Positions 35,647-44,806 of a stretch of DNA of 56,810 bases are shown here, in pieces. Below the pieces are notes generated by a model. It had not been told where the DNA came from. It did not search any database and was given only the letters and a program-made list of their open reading frames with translations. Numbering within the stretch: the stretch's first letter is position 1; each line of letters starts with the position of its first letter. This stretch comes from Neptuniibacter pectenicola (lineage in GTDB: Bacteria; Pseudomonadota; Gammaproteobacteria; Pseudomonadales; Balneatricaceae), in assembly GCF_001597735.1 (NCBI RefSeq), contig NZ_LUTS01000014.1, positions 1 to 56,810 of the forward strand, written 5' to 3'. The position numbers and the translations under genes were made by a program.

Positions 35647-36702
35647 ATGTTGAGCAAACAAGACATTTCAGATCGCATTCTTGTGCAAGAACACTTTGCC
35701 AAAGAGCACCTGCCGTTAGATATGAGTGAAGCGCAGGTCGATGATTATAAGCAGCGTATTAAAGCGTTATTGAAAGAGAAAGACGCGTGTTTAGTTGCTC
35801 ATTATTATACTGATGCGGTGCTTCAGCAATTAGCGGATGAAACCGGTGGTTGTGTATCTGATTCGTTAGAGATGGCGCGTTTTGGTAATGCGCATCCCGC
35901 CAGTACTTTGGTGGTGGCTGGTGTTAAATTCATGGGGGAAACGGCTAAGATTTTGACGCCCAATAAACGTGTCATTATGCCGACGATTGAGGCGACGTGT
36001 TCATTGGATATAGGTTGTCCTATTGATGAGTTTTCTGCGTTTTGTGATGCGCACCCCGATCATGAAGTGGTTGTGTATGCGAATACTTCTGCGGCAGTTA
36101 AAGCGCGTGCGGATTGGGTGGTGACATCCAGTATTGCTCTTGATGTGGTTGAGTATTTAGCTGATCAAGGCAAGAAGATTATCTGGGCGCCAGATAAGCA
36201 TTTAGGCTCTTATGTTCAGCGCCAAACGGGTATTGAGATGTTGATGTGGGATGGTGCCTGCATTGTGCATGATGAGTTTAAAGCGAAGGGTATTCTTGAT
36301 ATTAAGAAGGTATACCCCGATGCGGCGGTATTGGTGCACCCTGAATCACCGGATTCTGTTGTGGAGATCGCAGATGCGGTGGGCTCTACGACGCAGTTGA
36401 TTAATGCCGCTAGAGAGTTACCTAATAAGCAGTTTATTGTGGCGACGGATAACGCAATCTTCTATAAGATGAGGCAAGCTGCGCCGGGCAAAGAGTTTAT
36501 TGAGGCGCCTACCGGCGGTTCAGGGGCGACGTGCCGTAGCTGTGCCCATTGCCCGTGGATGGCGATGAACGGCTTAGAGAGTGTATTGCATGCGCTTGAG
36601 TCTGGTCAGGATGAGATCCATGTTGATCCCGCATTAATTACAGATGCGCGTAAGCCGTTACAACGTATGTTGGACTTTTCAGCGGCGCTCAATCAGGGAT
36701 AA
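35647..36702 (+). CDS. nadA: Quinolinate synthase NadA
   Basis: 351 residues. NadA condenses iminoaspartate and dihydroxyacetone phosphate to quinolinate for NAD synthesis, using a 4Fe-4S cluster held by three Cys: one in [10 protein letters not shown], one in WDGACIVHD and one in [33 protein letters not shown] is the N-terminal signature. ATG 35647 fits the family N-terminus; an in-frame TTG eight codons upstream is less likely. There is no strong RBS. Ends in a clear terminator. Confidence 0.95.
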   Translation: MLSKQDISDRILVQEHFAKEHLPLDMSEAQVDDYKQRIKALLKEKDACLVAHYYTDAVLQQLADETGGCVSDSLEMARFGNAHPASTLVVAGVKFMGETAKILTPNKRVIMPTIEATCSLDIGCPIDEFSAFCDAHPDHEVVVYANTSAAVKARADWVVTSSIALDVVEYLADQGKKIIWAPDKHLGSYVQRQTGIEMLMWDGACIVHDEFKAKGILDIKKVYPDAAVLVHPESPDSVVEIADAVGSTTQLINAARELPNKQFIVATDNAIFYKMRQAAPGKEFIEAPTGGSGATCRSCAHCPWMAMNGLESVLHALESGQDEIHVDPALITDARKPLQRMLDFSAALNQG

Positions 36703-36712
36703 ATATTATTAT

Positions 36713-36742
36713 AAAAAAATCCCGCTTAGGCGGGATTTTTTA
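36713..36742. terminator. Bidirectional terminator between nadA and bepA
   Basis: AAAAAAATCCCGC-TTAG-GCGGGATTTTTT serves both convergent genes. Confidence 0.92.
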
Positions 36743-36745
36743 TGC

Positions 36746-38182
36746 TTAGAAATCAAATTCAAGTGATTTTCTTATCGCTTTTGCATCTTCTTTGCGTTGT
36801 TCTAAGCGGGCCCGCTCGTTAGGGGTTAAGTTAGGTTCTTTAAGTGCGAAATCCACTTGGCGCAATGCTTTGTCTATATTGGCGGTGAGTAAAAAGAACT
36901 CTATACGCGCTTCATGAACGCCCACAATATTACCCTCTAACCCATAAGACTCCGCCAATAAATACCACGCGCGGCTATCGTTGGGGTTGCCCTCGACTAA
37001 GGTTTCGTAAAGCTTTGTGGCTTGTTGCGGTTTGTTTAGATGTAGGAGGTTGTCGGCATAGATGAAGCTAATGGCATGATTGCCAGGATATACGTTGTGC
37101 AGGTTAGAGAGGATTTTATCTGCTTGTTCAAACGCTTCTTTAGCAACAAGGTATTCAGCTTCAAGTAGTTGGCTGCTGAGCTGTGACTTGAACGCGGAGG
37201 TAAATTGATCCATCTGCTGTTTGGCGATATCGAACTTTTTCGCTTTGATGGCAGTGTAGGCAACGGCGTACCTAAGCGTATCGTTGCCATGTTGAGTGAG
37301 CATTTCTTGGTATTTTGCCAGCAGTTTTTTAACGTCCTGTGCATAGTTGACTTGAATGCGAACTTTAGCAATATCGAATGAGATCGTATTTTCTTTGGTG
37401 GCCGATCCTGTGAAGTTAGCTGCTCGGTTTTGAGCGTCTGCGATTCGTGATTGTGTCACCGGGTGGGTTAGTAAAAATTCAGGGACTGTGCGGCTAAAGC
37501 GTGCGGCCTGTTGTAGTTGTGTAAACATGTTGGCCATTTGGATCGGCGCATAGCCTGCGGCGGTCAATGTTTGTAAGCCTATATAATCGGCTTCACGCTC
37601 ATTCTGGCGGCTAAAGGATAGTTTAGATGAGGTTGAGGCTGCCATGGAGGTTTGCATCGCCGCGATGCCAGCCTCAGTATCTGCGGCGGCAAGGAGAATG
37701 CTGCCTAAAATGGACGCGATAAAGAAAGGTTGGTTACGGCGCTGCTCTTCAAGTTGTGAGGCAAAGTGACGTTGGCTTAAGTGGGCTAACTCATGGGAGA
37801 GCACTGAGGCGAGTTGCGCTTCGTTTTGAGCGGTAATCAATAGGCCCGTATGCACACCGATAATACCGCCAGGAACGGCAAAAGCGTTCACGGTTGGGTT
37901 GTCTAAGACAATCACTTCTAAGCGCCGATCGGTAAGTTGACTGTGGGTTACTAAGCTCCATGTCAGCTCTTCAACATATTGGCTAACTAAGGCATCTTCA
38001 TAAATATGGGTGCTACCGCGAAGTACCCGTGCCCAGGCTCGACCTAATTGGTATTCCTGTTGTTGTGAAATAATACTATAGCCACTGCTTCCTATATCGG
38101 GGAGTTGGGACTCAGCCGATGCGGAGTAGGGGAGGCATAGGGCCATAAGAGGTATGAGAAAATTGAACCATGTGCTGCGCAT
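36746..38182 (-). CDS. bepA: Periplasmic M48 metalloprotease BepA (YfgC)
   Basis: 478 residues. Signal peptide (MRSTWFNFLIPLMALCLPYS, cleavage near SASA/ES), zinc protease motif HELAH at 130-134 and third ligand Glu197 (NEREADYIG), and a C-terminal TPR half that binds BAM or LptD substrates. It degrades stalled outer-membrane proteins. ATG 38182 begins the signal peptide; the frame runs 18 codons further without support. Confidence 0.93.
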   Translation of the reverse strand: MRSTWFNFLIPLMALCLPYSASAESQLPDIGSSGYSIISQQQEYQLGRAWARVLRGSTHIYEDALVSQYVEELTWSLVTHSQLTDRRLEVIVLDNPTVNAFAVPGGIIGVHTGLLITAQNEAQLASVLSHELAHLSQRHFASQLEEQRRNQPFFIASILGSILLAAADTEAGIAAMQTSMAASTSSKLSFSRQNEREADYIGLQTLTAAGYAPIQMANMFTQLQQAARFSRTVPEFLLTHPVTQSRIADAQNRAANFTGSATKENTISFDIAKVRIQVNYAQDVKKLLAKYQEMLTQHGNDTLRYAVAYTAIKAKKFDIAKQQMDQFTSAFKSQLSSQLLEAEYLVAKEAFEQADKILSNLHNVYPGNHAISFIYADNLLHLNKPQQATKLYETLVEGNPNDSRAWYLLAESYGLEGNIVGVHEARIEFFLLTANIDKALRQVDFALKEPNLTPNERARLEQRKEDAKAIRKSLEFDF

Positions 38183-38702
38183 ATATCTATCCGAAAAAAC
38201 CCATCCGAGTGCCAATAATAAAGGTATATAACACATACTATAAGCTATCTAAGGCCTTGGTATGACAAATCTATTCGTTAAGATATGTAAAGCGGTGATT
38301 AAGTTCCTTTTAATTCGCCTTGTTTGGGGGCGCGAGCAAAGACTGTTTGGTTTTTTTCTTTGAGTGAGTGACGCGTGATAATGCTGTCCCATAAGTATTT
38401 TGGCGTGAGCGTGACTCCAACACAGGGTATGGGCGAAGGGGGTTGTTGGTTTGGTTTTTTTCCGTTAATGGCTTTTTTAAGGGCGGTATTATCACGTCTA
38501 AACTGGGGCTGCGTATATTGATTGATACCAAGATTAAGACGACTATGATATACATCCCTTAGCACTGCATGTTTTTCGCGCAAATAGGTTAATTGCAGGG
38601 GTTAGACAAGCGCAAATATTGATTGGCGCTGGGTGTGATCAGTGATTTATGTAAAAGGCGCTCTATTCGTTTGCTTTACGATTTTATCTTTAAGACATAT
38701 TT
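38183..38702. other. Spacer between bepA and tusA
   Basis: 520 bp that hold one doubtful minus-strand frame (38299-38583). I see no strong terminator, promoter or known RNA otherwise. Confidence 0.4.
38299..38583 (-). CDS. Doubtful small protein, unknown
   Basis: 94 codons, very basic, with an N-terminal piece HAVLRDVYHSRLNLGINQY and a Pro-rich middle. I recognise no family. A second frame in another register overlaps it, so the region has an open composition and the frame may be chance. It could also be the remnant of a longer protein. Confidence 0.25.
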   Translation of the reverse strand: MREKHAVLRDVYHSRLNLGINQYTQPQFRRDNTALKKAINGKKPNQQPPSPIPCVGVTLTPKYLWDSIITRHSLKEKNQTVFARAPKQGELKGT

Positions 38703-38939
38703 ATGACTCATTATGATATTCATTTAACGCTCGATACATCGGGGTTAAATTGTCCTTTACCGTTGTTAAAGGCTAAACAAGCATTAAATAAGATGGAGCC
38801 GGGCTCTATTTTAAAAGTTGTTGCGACGGATAGTGGTTCCATCCGTGATTTTAAAGCATTTACTGATCAATCTGACCATGATCTAGTTGATTCGTCCACG
38901 GATGTGGAACCGTACGTTTATATTATTCGAAGAGGTTAG
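38703..38939 (+). CDS. tusA: TusA-family sulfur carrier
   Basis: 78 residues, with the family motif LDTSGLNCPLPLLKAK; Cys17 is the persulfide site and is followed by Pro. GSILKVVATDSGSIRDFKAF is typical of the second half. The usual place before perM (12 bp) as in Pseudomonas. TusA-type carriers deliver sulfur for tRNA thiolation or cofactors. There is no clear RBS. Confidence 0.88.
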   Translation: MTHYDIHLTLDTSGLNCPLPLLKAKQALNKMEPGSILKVVATDSGSIRDFKAFTDQSDHDLVDSSTDVEPYVYIIRRG

Positions 38940-38951
38940 CAAAGAAGGTCA

Positions 38952-40028
38952 ATGCGCAAAATATTTAGTAAATGGGTCGAACGTTACTTTTCGGATGAAG
39001 AGGCAATATTGCTTTTCATTTTGTTGGCCGCTGCGTTACTCGTCATTTTAACCTTAGGTCAGGCATTGGCTCCTGTGTTTTCAGGGATTATCTTGGCGTT
39101 TTTGATGCAAGGTGGAGTTAATCGGCTTAAACAGCTCAAGATCCCTCATCTACCGTCGGTAATTTTGGTCTTTTTAGCTTTTATTGGCTGTGTGGCCGCA
39201 CTGTTGTTTATTGTTATGCCGTTGGGTTGGCGACAATCGGTCAACTTATTTAATGAACTGCCCCGCATTATGTCGCAAATTCAGTCTGTGCTTCTGTTGC
39301 TGCCTGAGCGTTATCCGGAGTTTATATCGGAAACGCGGGTGCTAGAGCTGATTAATTTGGCGAAGTCTGAACTATCCCAAATGGGGCAGTGGGTGGTGAC
39401 GTTCTCACTCAACTCATTAACCTCCATTATGGCGTTGTTAATCTATTTGGTATTGGTGCCCATCCTCGTCTTTTTCTTTTTGAAGGACGGTGCGTCTCTC
39501 TCCCGGTGGTGGGTCTCATTCCTGCCTGAAAAGCGCGACATGATGCGGGCTGTTTGGGTTGAAATGGATGATCAGATCGCCAATTATATTCGAGGCAAAG
39601 CGATAGAGATTGTGGTGGTAGGTGTCGTGACCTACATCACTTTTATATTATTAGGTATCAATTACGCTGCATTATTAGGCATTCTTGTTGGCTTGTCGGT
39701 GTTAATCCCTTATATCGGCGCTGCGTTAGTTACGATCCCTGTTGCGTTGATCGCTTTCTTCCAATGGGGGTGGAGCGGTGATTTTATGTATCTAATGATC
39801 GCGTACGGTATTATCCAGGCCTTAGATGGCAATGTGTTGGTACCGCTTTTGTTCTCTGAAGCGGTAAATCTTCACCCGGTTGCGATTATTGTGGCAGTGC
39901 TTGTTTTTGGCGGGTTATGGGGATTTTGGGGCTTATTTTTCGCTATACCGTTAGCGACCTTATTTAAGGCCATTATTAATGCATGGCCTAAAACGAAGAT
40001 GTTGGCTTCAGAGGAAAGCAGCACTTAG
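38952..40028 (+). CDS. AI-2E/PerM-family membrane transporter
   Basis: 358 residues with about eight membrane segments. YLVLVPILVFFFLKDG and GLSVLIPYIGAALVTIP, with ALDGNVLVPLLFSEAVNLHP, are the family motifs. Family members export AI-2 or act as sodium/proton exchangers; the substrate here is unknown. GAAGG lies upstream. It ends inside a hairpin (40017-40035). Confidence 0.9.
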   Translation: MRKIFSKWVERYFSDEEAILLFILLAAALLVILTLGQALAPVFSGIILAFLMQGGVNRLKQLKIPHLPSVILVFLAFIGCVAALLFIVMPLGWRQSVNLFNELPRIMSQIQSVLLLLPERYPEFISETRVLELINLAKSELSQMGQWVVTFSLNSLTSIMALLIYLVLVPILVFFFLKDGASLSRWWVSFLPEKRDMMRAVWVEMDDQIANYIRGKAIEIVVVGVVTYITFILLGINYAALLGILVGLSVLIPYIGAALVTIPVALIAFFQWGWSGDFMYLMIAYGIIQALDGNVLVPLLFSEAVNLHPVAIIVAVLVFGGLWGFWGLFFAIPLATLFKAIINAWPKTKMLASEESST

Positions 40029-40035
40029 TGCTGCT
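40017..40035. terminator. Hairpin over the stop codon of the PerM-type gene
   Basis: AGCAGCAC-TTA-GTGCTGCT. The stop codon TAG (40026-40028) is partly in the loop. It lies between convergent genes, with a weak T-tract. Confidence 0.6.
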
Positions 40036-40050
40036 TCTCTAAACGACGCT

Positions 40051-40518
40051 TTACAGTGCTTGGGCTGCTGCGAGTACTTCATCTACGTGACCTTTTACCT
40101 TTACACCACGCCATTCCTGTTTAAGAACGCCTTCACTGTCAATGAGAAAGGTTGAGCGTTCGATCCCCATATATTCACGACCGTAATTCTTTTTAAGCTT
40201 AATAACATCGAATAATTTACAAAGGGTTTCATCAGGGTCGCTAATGAGTTCAAACGGAAATGCCTGTTTTGCTTTAAAGTTTTCATGTGCGCGAAGGCTG
40301 TCACGGGAGACACCAAAAATGAGAGTGTTGGCAGCTTCAAATTCTGCGATTAAATCGCGAAAGTTTTGGCCTTCAGTTGTGCAACCGGGTGTGCTGTCTT
40401 TAGGGTAAAAATAGATCACAACGTTCTTCCCTTGTAGGTCAGAAAGGGTAATTGTTTGCTCGCTGGTTGCTTGAGATGTAAAAGAAGGGACTTTTTTATC
40501 GATTGAAACGCTGTTCAT
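40051..40518 (-). CDS. bcp: Peroxiredoxin of the Bcp/PrxQ type
   Basis: 155 residues. Peroxidatic Cys46 sits in DSTPGCTTEGQNFRD; a second Cys is at 100 (LISDPDETLC), as in E. coli, but the resolving Cys at +5 of E. coli Bcp is Gln here. It may work as a one-Cys enzyme or use Cys100. It removes hydrogen peroxide and lipid hydroperoxides in the cytoplasm. AAGGA precedes the ATG. Confidence 0.95.
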   Translation of the reverse strand: MNSVSIDKKVPSFTSQATSEQTITLSDLQGKNVVIYFYPKDSTPGCTTEGQNFRDLIAEFEAANTLIFGVSRDSLRAHENFKAKQAFPFELISDPDETLCKLFDVIKLKKNYGREYMGIERSTFLIDSEGVLKQEWRGVKVKGHVDEVLAAAQAL

Positions 40519-40841
40519 AGTAAATCCTTAGTGATGATGGCTACTCAACAAAGTACAAAATCGTATAGAATAACGACCCTTTGTACGATACCAGATATGT
40601 TTTAGATTATAAGAGGCTATTTGACGCTAACATTATCACAGATAATAGCAGCTGTTGGAGCTGCTCCTGTAGTGTTAATTGTCTTTGTATCGTCTTATAT
40701 AACTGACTAATTGTTTAGCTAAATAATCATTACTTTCATATAGCTAGAATAAGATTAGTAACGCTTTTAAGGTTGTAATAAGCGGTGTGTCAGAGTAATT
40801 TGGGCATTGCTAAACCTGATATTTATCTCATGGAGAAGAAA
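40519..40841. other. Divergent spacer between bcp and dapA
   Basis: 323 bp, AT-rich. It contains a small hairpin AGCAGCT/AGCTGCT (40647-40665) and the inverted repeat GTACAAA (about 40551) and TTTGTAC (about 40580) near bcp. The gcvR gene found here in Pseudomonas is missing. I see no lysine riboswitch pattern. Confidence 0.4.
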
Positions 40842-41717
40842 ATGATTACTGGCAGCATTGTTGCTCTTGTTACCCCTATGCATTCTAACGGTGATATCGA
40901 CTGGGATTCTCTCGATAAACTTGTGGATTGGCATTTGGATAAGGGCACTGATTCTATCGTCGCTGTAGGCACTACAGGTGAGTCTGCTACTTTAAACTGC
41001 GATGAGCACTGCCAGGTTATTAAACGTGTGGTAGATCGTGTAGCAGGCCGTATCCCCGTGATTGCGGGTACGGGGGCTAACTCGACCTCTGAAGCGATTG
41101 AGTTAACCCAAGAAGCTAAAAACGTAGGGGCGAATGCCTGTTTATTGGTCACGCCTTATTATAACAAGCCAACTCAGGAAGGTTTGTTTCTGCACTATAA
41201 AGCCGTTGCTGAAGCGGTGGATATTCCGCAGATTCTTTACAATGTTCCAGGACGTACTGCTTGCGATATGTTGCCTGAAACGGTACTTCGTCTTGCCGAG
41301 GTGGATAACATTGTAGGTGTAAAAGAAGCGACTGGTGATTTAGAGCGTGCGCGCTTACTCATTGAAAAATCACCGGCTGATTTTGCAATCTACTCCGGTG
41401 ACGATGCAACAGCGGTTGAGTTAATGATCGCAGGTGGTGATGGTAATATCTCTGTTACCGCTAACGTTGCGCCGGCTGAGATGTCTGAGCTTTGTCGTTT
41501 GGCGATTACGGGCGAGGCTGATGCCGCCCGGGCGATACAGGCTCAATTAATGCCTTTGCATGAAAAGCTTTTTGTTGAAGCAAATCCTATCCCAGTAAAA
41601 TGGGCGATGACAGAAATGGGGTTAATGGGGCTTGGTATCCGCTTACCGTTAACCGTATTAGCTGATGAATATCATTCAACTGTACGCGAAGCATTGCGTA
41701 GCAGTAAAATTATTTAA
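40842..41717 (+). CDS. dapA: 4-hydroxy-tetrahydrodipicolinate synthase DapA
   Basis: 291 residues. [13 protein letters not shown] is the usual start, with GGAG 6 bp upstream; the open frame extends 19 codons further without support. The Schiff-base Lys161 is in GVKEATGD, and [11 protein letters not shown] plus YNVPGR supply the other active-site residues. It condenses pyruvate and aspartate semialdehyde in the lysine and diaminopimelate pathway. bamC follows after 12 bp, as is common. Confidence 0.97.
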   Translation: MITGSIVALVTPMHSNGDIDWDSLDKLVDWHLDKGTDSIVAVGTTGESATLNCDEHCQVIKRVVDRVAGRIPVIAGTGANSTSEAIELTQEAKNVGANACLLVTPYYNKPTQEGLFLHYKAVAEAVDIPQILYNVPGRTACDMLPETVLRLAEVDNIVGVKEATGDLERARLLIEKSPADFAIYSGDDATAVELMIAGGDGNISVTANVAPAEMSELCRLAITGEADAARAIQAQLMPLHEKLFVEANPIPVKWAMTEMGLMGLGIRLPLTVLADEYHSTVREALRSSKII

Positions 41718-41729
41718 GCGATTCTAATA

Positions 41730-43112
41730 ATGAAAAAGATTTTATCTCTATCGGTAGTAAGTCTGTTAATGACGGGCTGCGGTATGTTGGATGATAACCC
41801 GATCTATGGCGAAAACGGTATTGTTCGTGACCGTAGTCAAGACTACGAGTTAGCGGAAACAAGCCAGCGCCTAGAGGTGCCTGAGCATCTTAAAGCTAAA
41901 CAGACTGAAGAATCTTTAAGTATTCCGGAAGTGAGTAACGTTGCAACGAGTCGCGCGGGTGACTTTATTGTTCCACGGCCGGAGTTCTTCTATGCCGAAT
42001 CAGGTTCAGAATCGGTTAGCTTAAAGCGTGAAAATGGCGATAAAGTGATCGTTGTGGATGAAGGTATCACCAATGTCTGGGTTAAATTGCAGGAGTTCTG
42101 GCAGTTCAACGGTATCGATATTGTTAAATCTGATCCGCGTCAAGGGGTGATGGAAACTCAGTGGATTACCCATGAAGCAAAAGAGTTAAGTTTTGTTGAT
42201 GCTTGGGTTAAACGTCTGACCTTCCAAGATATTCCGGGGCCAACGAAAGATAAGCTACAAGTGAGCTTGAAGCCTGTTGATGGTGATCCAACGCGGACCG
42301 CAGTTGCTATGCAACATATACGTTTTGCTGAAGGTGATGAGCAAACAGAGGTTGATTGGAGCGAACAAGCTAGGGGCGTAAGTTATAAGTCCGATATGAT
42401 GTTTGAGATGCTGCGTTACCTAGGTAAAGCGACCGGTGATCGCAGTGCGCAAACCTTGGTCGCGTTCCAAGAACAGCGTCGTTTAGGTACCCAGTTGGGG
42501 CGTGACTCCCGTGGTAATGCGGTATTGAAACTAGATACTGATATTGAGTCTGCATGGAACGAAATCAGTGCCGCTGTCGATAAGGCGGATATGGATGTAG
42601 GTACGCGTGATCCTGAAGCGGGCTACTTCTACATGACATACACAACCTCTACCCCGTTTGAAAATCAGGAAGAGATGGGGTTCTTTGAATGGTTACATTC
42701 AGATAGGGGGCCTATTACATTAGATACGAGTTCTATTTCCGCTGCTTTTGGTGCGGATGAAGATACGGACGGCATAAGTTATACCAGCGGAAAAACGGCG
42801 GCACGCTTCCAGAATACAGAAGATAAAACGGCGGCTGGTACACTGAATGATCCGCAAGATGAGGCTAATCAACAAGGCTATAAGATCTGGTTTGCAGGTA
42901 AACCGATCTATGTCTTTGGTGGGGGTGACTCGGGAGTCTATAACGCAAACTCCGGTAAGTTTGAACATACTGGCCAGTATCAGTTGAAGCTTATTCGTAC
43001 GCGCACCGGTGTTTATCTGAGTGTCTTGACCGCTGAAGGTGTTGCCGCACCTGCGGTTATAGGTGAAGAGATCTTGTGGGAGATTAAAGAGCAGTTACCA
43101 CGCTCTTACTAA
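41730..43112 (+). CDS. bamC: Outer membrane assembly lipoprotein BamC, long form
   Basis: 460 residues, well above the 340-370 typical for BamC. Lipobox LLMTGC gives lipidated Cys17. The N-domain (VWVKLQEFWQFNGIDIVKSD, then MFEMLRYLG) and the second domain (AWNEISAAVDKADMDVGTRD, then YQLKLIRTRTGVYLSVLTAEG) are intact. Between YMTYTTSTPFEN and YKIWFAGKPI some 80 acidic, low-complexity residues are inserted in the second domain. It is part of the BAM complex. Confidence 0.88.
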   Translation: MKKILSLSVVSLLMTGCGMLDDNPIYGENGIVRDRSQDYELAETSQRLEVPEHLKAKQTEESLSIPEVSNVATSRAGDFIVPRPEFFYAESGSESVSLKRENGDKVIVVDEGITNVWVKLQEFWQFNGIDIVKSDPRQGVMETQWITHEAKELSFVDAWVKRLTFQDIPGPTKDKLQVSLKPVDGDPTRTAVAMQHIRFAEGDEQTEVDWSEQARGVSYKSDMMFEMLRYLGKATGDRSAQTLVAFQEQRRLGTQLGRDSRGNAVLKLDTDIESAWNEISAAVDKADMDVGTRDPEAGYFYMTYTTSTPFENQEEMGFFEWLHSDRGPITLDTSSISAAFGADEDTDGISYTSGKTAARFQNTEDKTAAGTLNDPQDEANQQGYKIWFAGKPIYVFGGGDSGVYNANSGKFEHTGQYQLKLIRTRTGVYLSVLTAEGVAAPAVIGEEILWEIKEQLPRSY

Positions 43113-43137
43113 GTGTCTAAGTTGTTTCTAATTATAT

Positions 43138-43160
43138 AAAGGGCCTTAAGGGCCCTTTTT
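43138..43160 (+). terminator. Terminator of dapA-bamC
   Basis: AAAGGGCC-TTAAG-GGCCCTTTTTT. Confidence 0.9.
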
Positions 43161-43183
43161 TATGACTTTTCGTGGAGATGGTT

Positions 43184-44143
43184 ATGCGTGCAGTGATTCT
43201 TGATTTAAAAGGTCTTGAGGCATTAGACCTGAGTGCGATTGAATTTTTAGTTGATGAACTCGTATGTTATGACTTAACGGCGGAAGATGAGATCGCCCAT
43301 CGAATTGACGGTTTTGATATTGTTATCACGAACAAAACGCCGTTATCCCGTCATCATCTTGAGCATTCGGCCCAACTGAAGTTGATCTGTGTATTAGCTA
43401 CCGGGACCAATGTGGTCGATAAGCAAGCCGCTTATGAGTTGGGGATCCCTGTTTCTAACTGTGTAGCCTATGGTGTTGATTCTGTTGTTCAGCATGTGTG
43501 GTCACTAATCTTGGCATTACATACCAACTTGTCATCGTACACGCAGGATGTTGCGGCGGGTGAGTGGCAGCGCTCAGAGCAGTTTTGTTTTTTAACGCAT
43601 CCGATTATTGAGCTAAAAGGGCGTACGCTTGGCATTATTGGCTATGGGCATTTAGGTCAAGGTGTGGCGAAAATTGCTGAAGCATTTGGCATGAAAGTCA
43701 TTGTCTGCCAAAAGATTGGTGATATGGGTCATACTCAGAAAGATGACAATTCCAAACGTCCCTTTGACCAATTCATCCAGCAAGCGGATGTTATTAGTTT
43801 GCATTGCCCGCTGACAGAGGCAACTGAAAACCTGTTTACGACTGAGATTTTCGAACAGATGAAACCTGAAGCTTTTATTATTAATACGGCCCGTGGCGGT
43901 ATTGTTAATGAGGCCGATCTTGCTGATGCGCTGAGGCGTGGGATTATCGCTGGTGCGGCGTGTGATGTATTAACCGAAGAACCGCCGGTTAAGGGTAACG
44001 TGTTACTGGATTCAACGATTCCTAATTTGCTGATTACACCCCATACCGCGTGGGGCAGTATCGAGGCGAGAAATCGGATTATTGAGCAGACGGCTGAGAA
44101 TATGAGAGCGTTTATGAGCGGTACGCCGATTCGTACCGTTTAA
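43184..44143 (+). CDS. D-2-hydroxyacid dehydrogenase (hydroxypyruvate reductase-like)
   Basis: 319 residues. NAD-binding motif GIIGYGHLGQGVAKIA, then NTARGGIVNEADL and the catalytic His region ITPHTAWGSIEARNRI. It is nearest in pattern to glycerate dehydrogenase (HprA). ATG 43184 is chosen for GGAG 6 bp upstream; GTG 43172 and ATG 43178 are in frame too. It replaces the purC region that follows bamC in Pseudomonas. Confidence 0.9.
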   Translation: MRAVILDLKGLEALDLSAIEFLVDELVCYDLTAEDEIAHRIDGFDIVITNKTPLSRHHLEHSAQLKLICVLATGTNVVDKQAAYELGIPVSNCVAYGVDSVVQHVWSLILALHTNLSSYTQDVAAGEWQRSEQFCFLTHPIIELKGRTLGIIGYGHLGQGVAKIAEAFGMKVIVCQKIGDMGHTQKDDNSKRPFDQFIQQADVISLHCPLTEATENLFTTEIFEQMKPEAFIINTARGGIVNEADLADALRRGIIAGAACDVLTEEPPVKGNVLLDSTIPNLLITPHTAWGSIEARNRIIEQTAENMRAFMSGTPIRTV

Positions 44144-44170
44144 GGGTTACCGCTTAGGTTTAGGTGCTGT

Positions 44171-44806
44171 TTAAAAAGGACAGGGTATGATGAACTCGAC
44201 TAACTCATCTGTTAGTGGGTGAGGAAAGGCGAGTTGCTCTGCATGCAGTAACAAGCGATCTGATTGGGCAACCCCTTCTGGGGTTGCATAGAATCGGTCC
44301 CCTAAAATAGGGTGCCCCATCGCTTGCATATGCACCCTTAGCTGATGGGAGCGACCCGTAATAGGGGTTAATTCAACGCGTGTATTCTCTATCCCCTGTG
44401 CCGTTCTTTCTGTCGCTAGCACTTTCCAGTGCGTTAACGCGCTTTTTCCCTGTTCAAAATCCACTATCTGTAGTGGCCTGTTTTCCCAATCGCACCGTAA
44501 GGGTAGCTCAACGCTGCCATCCGACTCGGTAGGTGTCCCGGCTATAATTGCTTGGTAGCGTTTATGGGTTTTACGCTCTTGAAAGCTGCGGTTGAGTGCC
44601 CGTTGTGCATCCAATGTAAGGGCCAAGACCATGACACCCGATGTTGCATAGTCCAAGCGATGCACGACGCGAGCTGTAGGAAACTGCGTTTGTACACGGC
44701 GCCATAAGCAGTCTTGCTTATCTTCGCCTCGTCCGGGAACCGATAAAACATCGTAAGGTTTATTAGCGATGACAAAGGCATCATCTGAATAGATTATATC
44801 GACCAT
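44171..44806 (-). CDS. rluA: Pseudouridine synthase RluA
   Basis: 211 residues, close to E. coli RluA (219), without an S4 domain. The catalytic segment is VVHRLDYATSGVMVLAL with the essential Asp. ITGRSHQLRVHMQAMGHPILGD follows. Modifies 23S rRNA U746 and tRNA U32 in E. coli. Its ATG overlaps the rlmD stop by one base (TAATG), so the two genes are coupled. Confidence 0.88.
   Translation of the reverse strand: MVDIIYSDDAFVIANKPYDVLSVPGRGEDKQDCLWRRVQTQFPTARVVHRLDYATSGVMVLALTLDAQRALNRSFQERKTHKRYQAIIAGTPTESDGSVELPLRCDWENRPLQIVDFEQGKSALTHWKVLATERTAQGIENTRVELTPITGRSHQLRVHMQAMGHPILGDRFYATPEGVAQSDRLLLHAEQLAFPHPLTDELVEFIIPCPF

Noticed and set aside
38310-38555. Second minus-strand frame within the bepA-tusA spacer
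   Set aside because: It overlaps the longer doubtful frame in another register and shows no family or start signal.
40519-40841. Lysine riboswitch before dapA
   Set aside because: No conserved lysine-riboswitch core could be found; only small unrelated hairpins are present.
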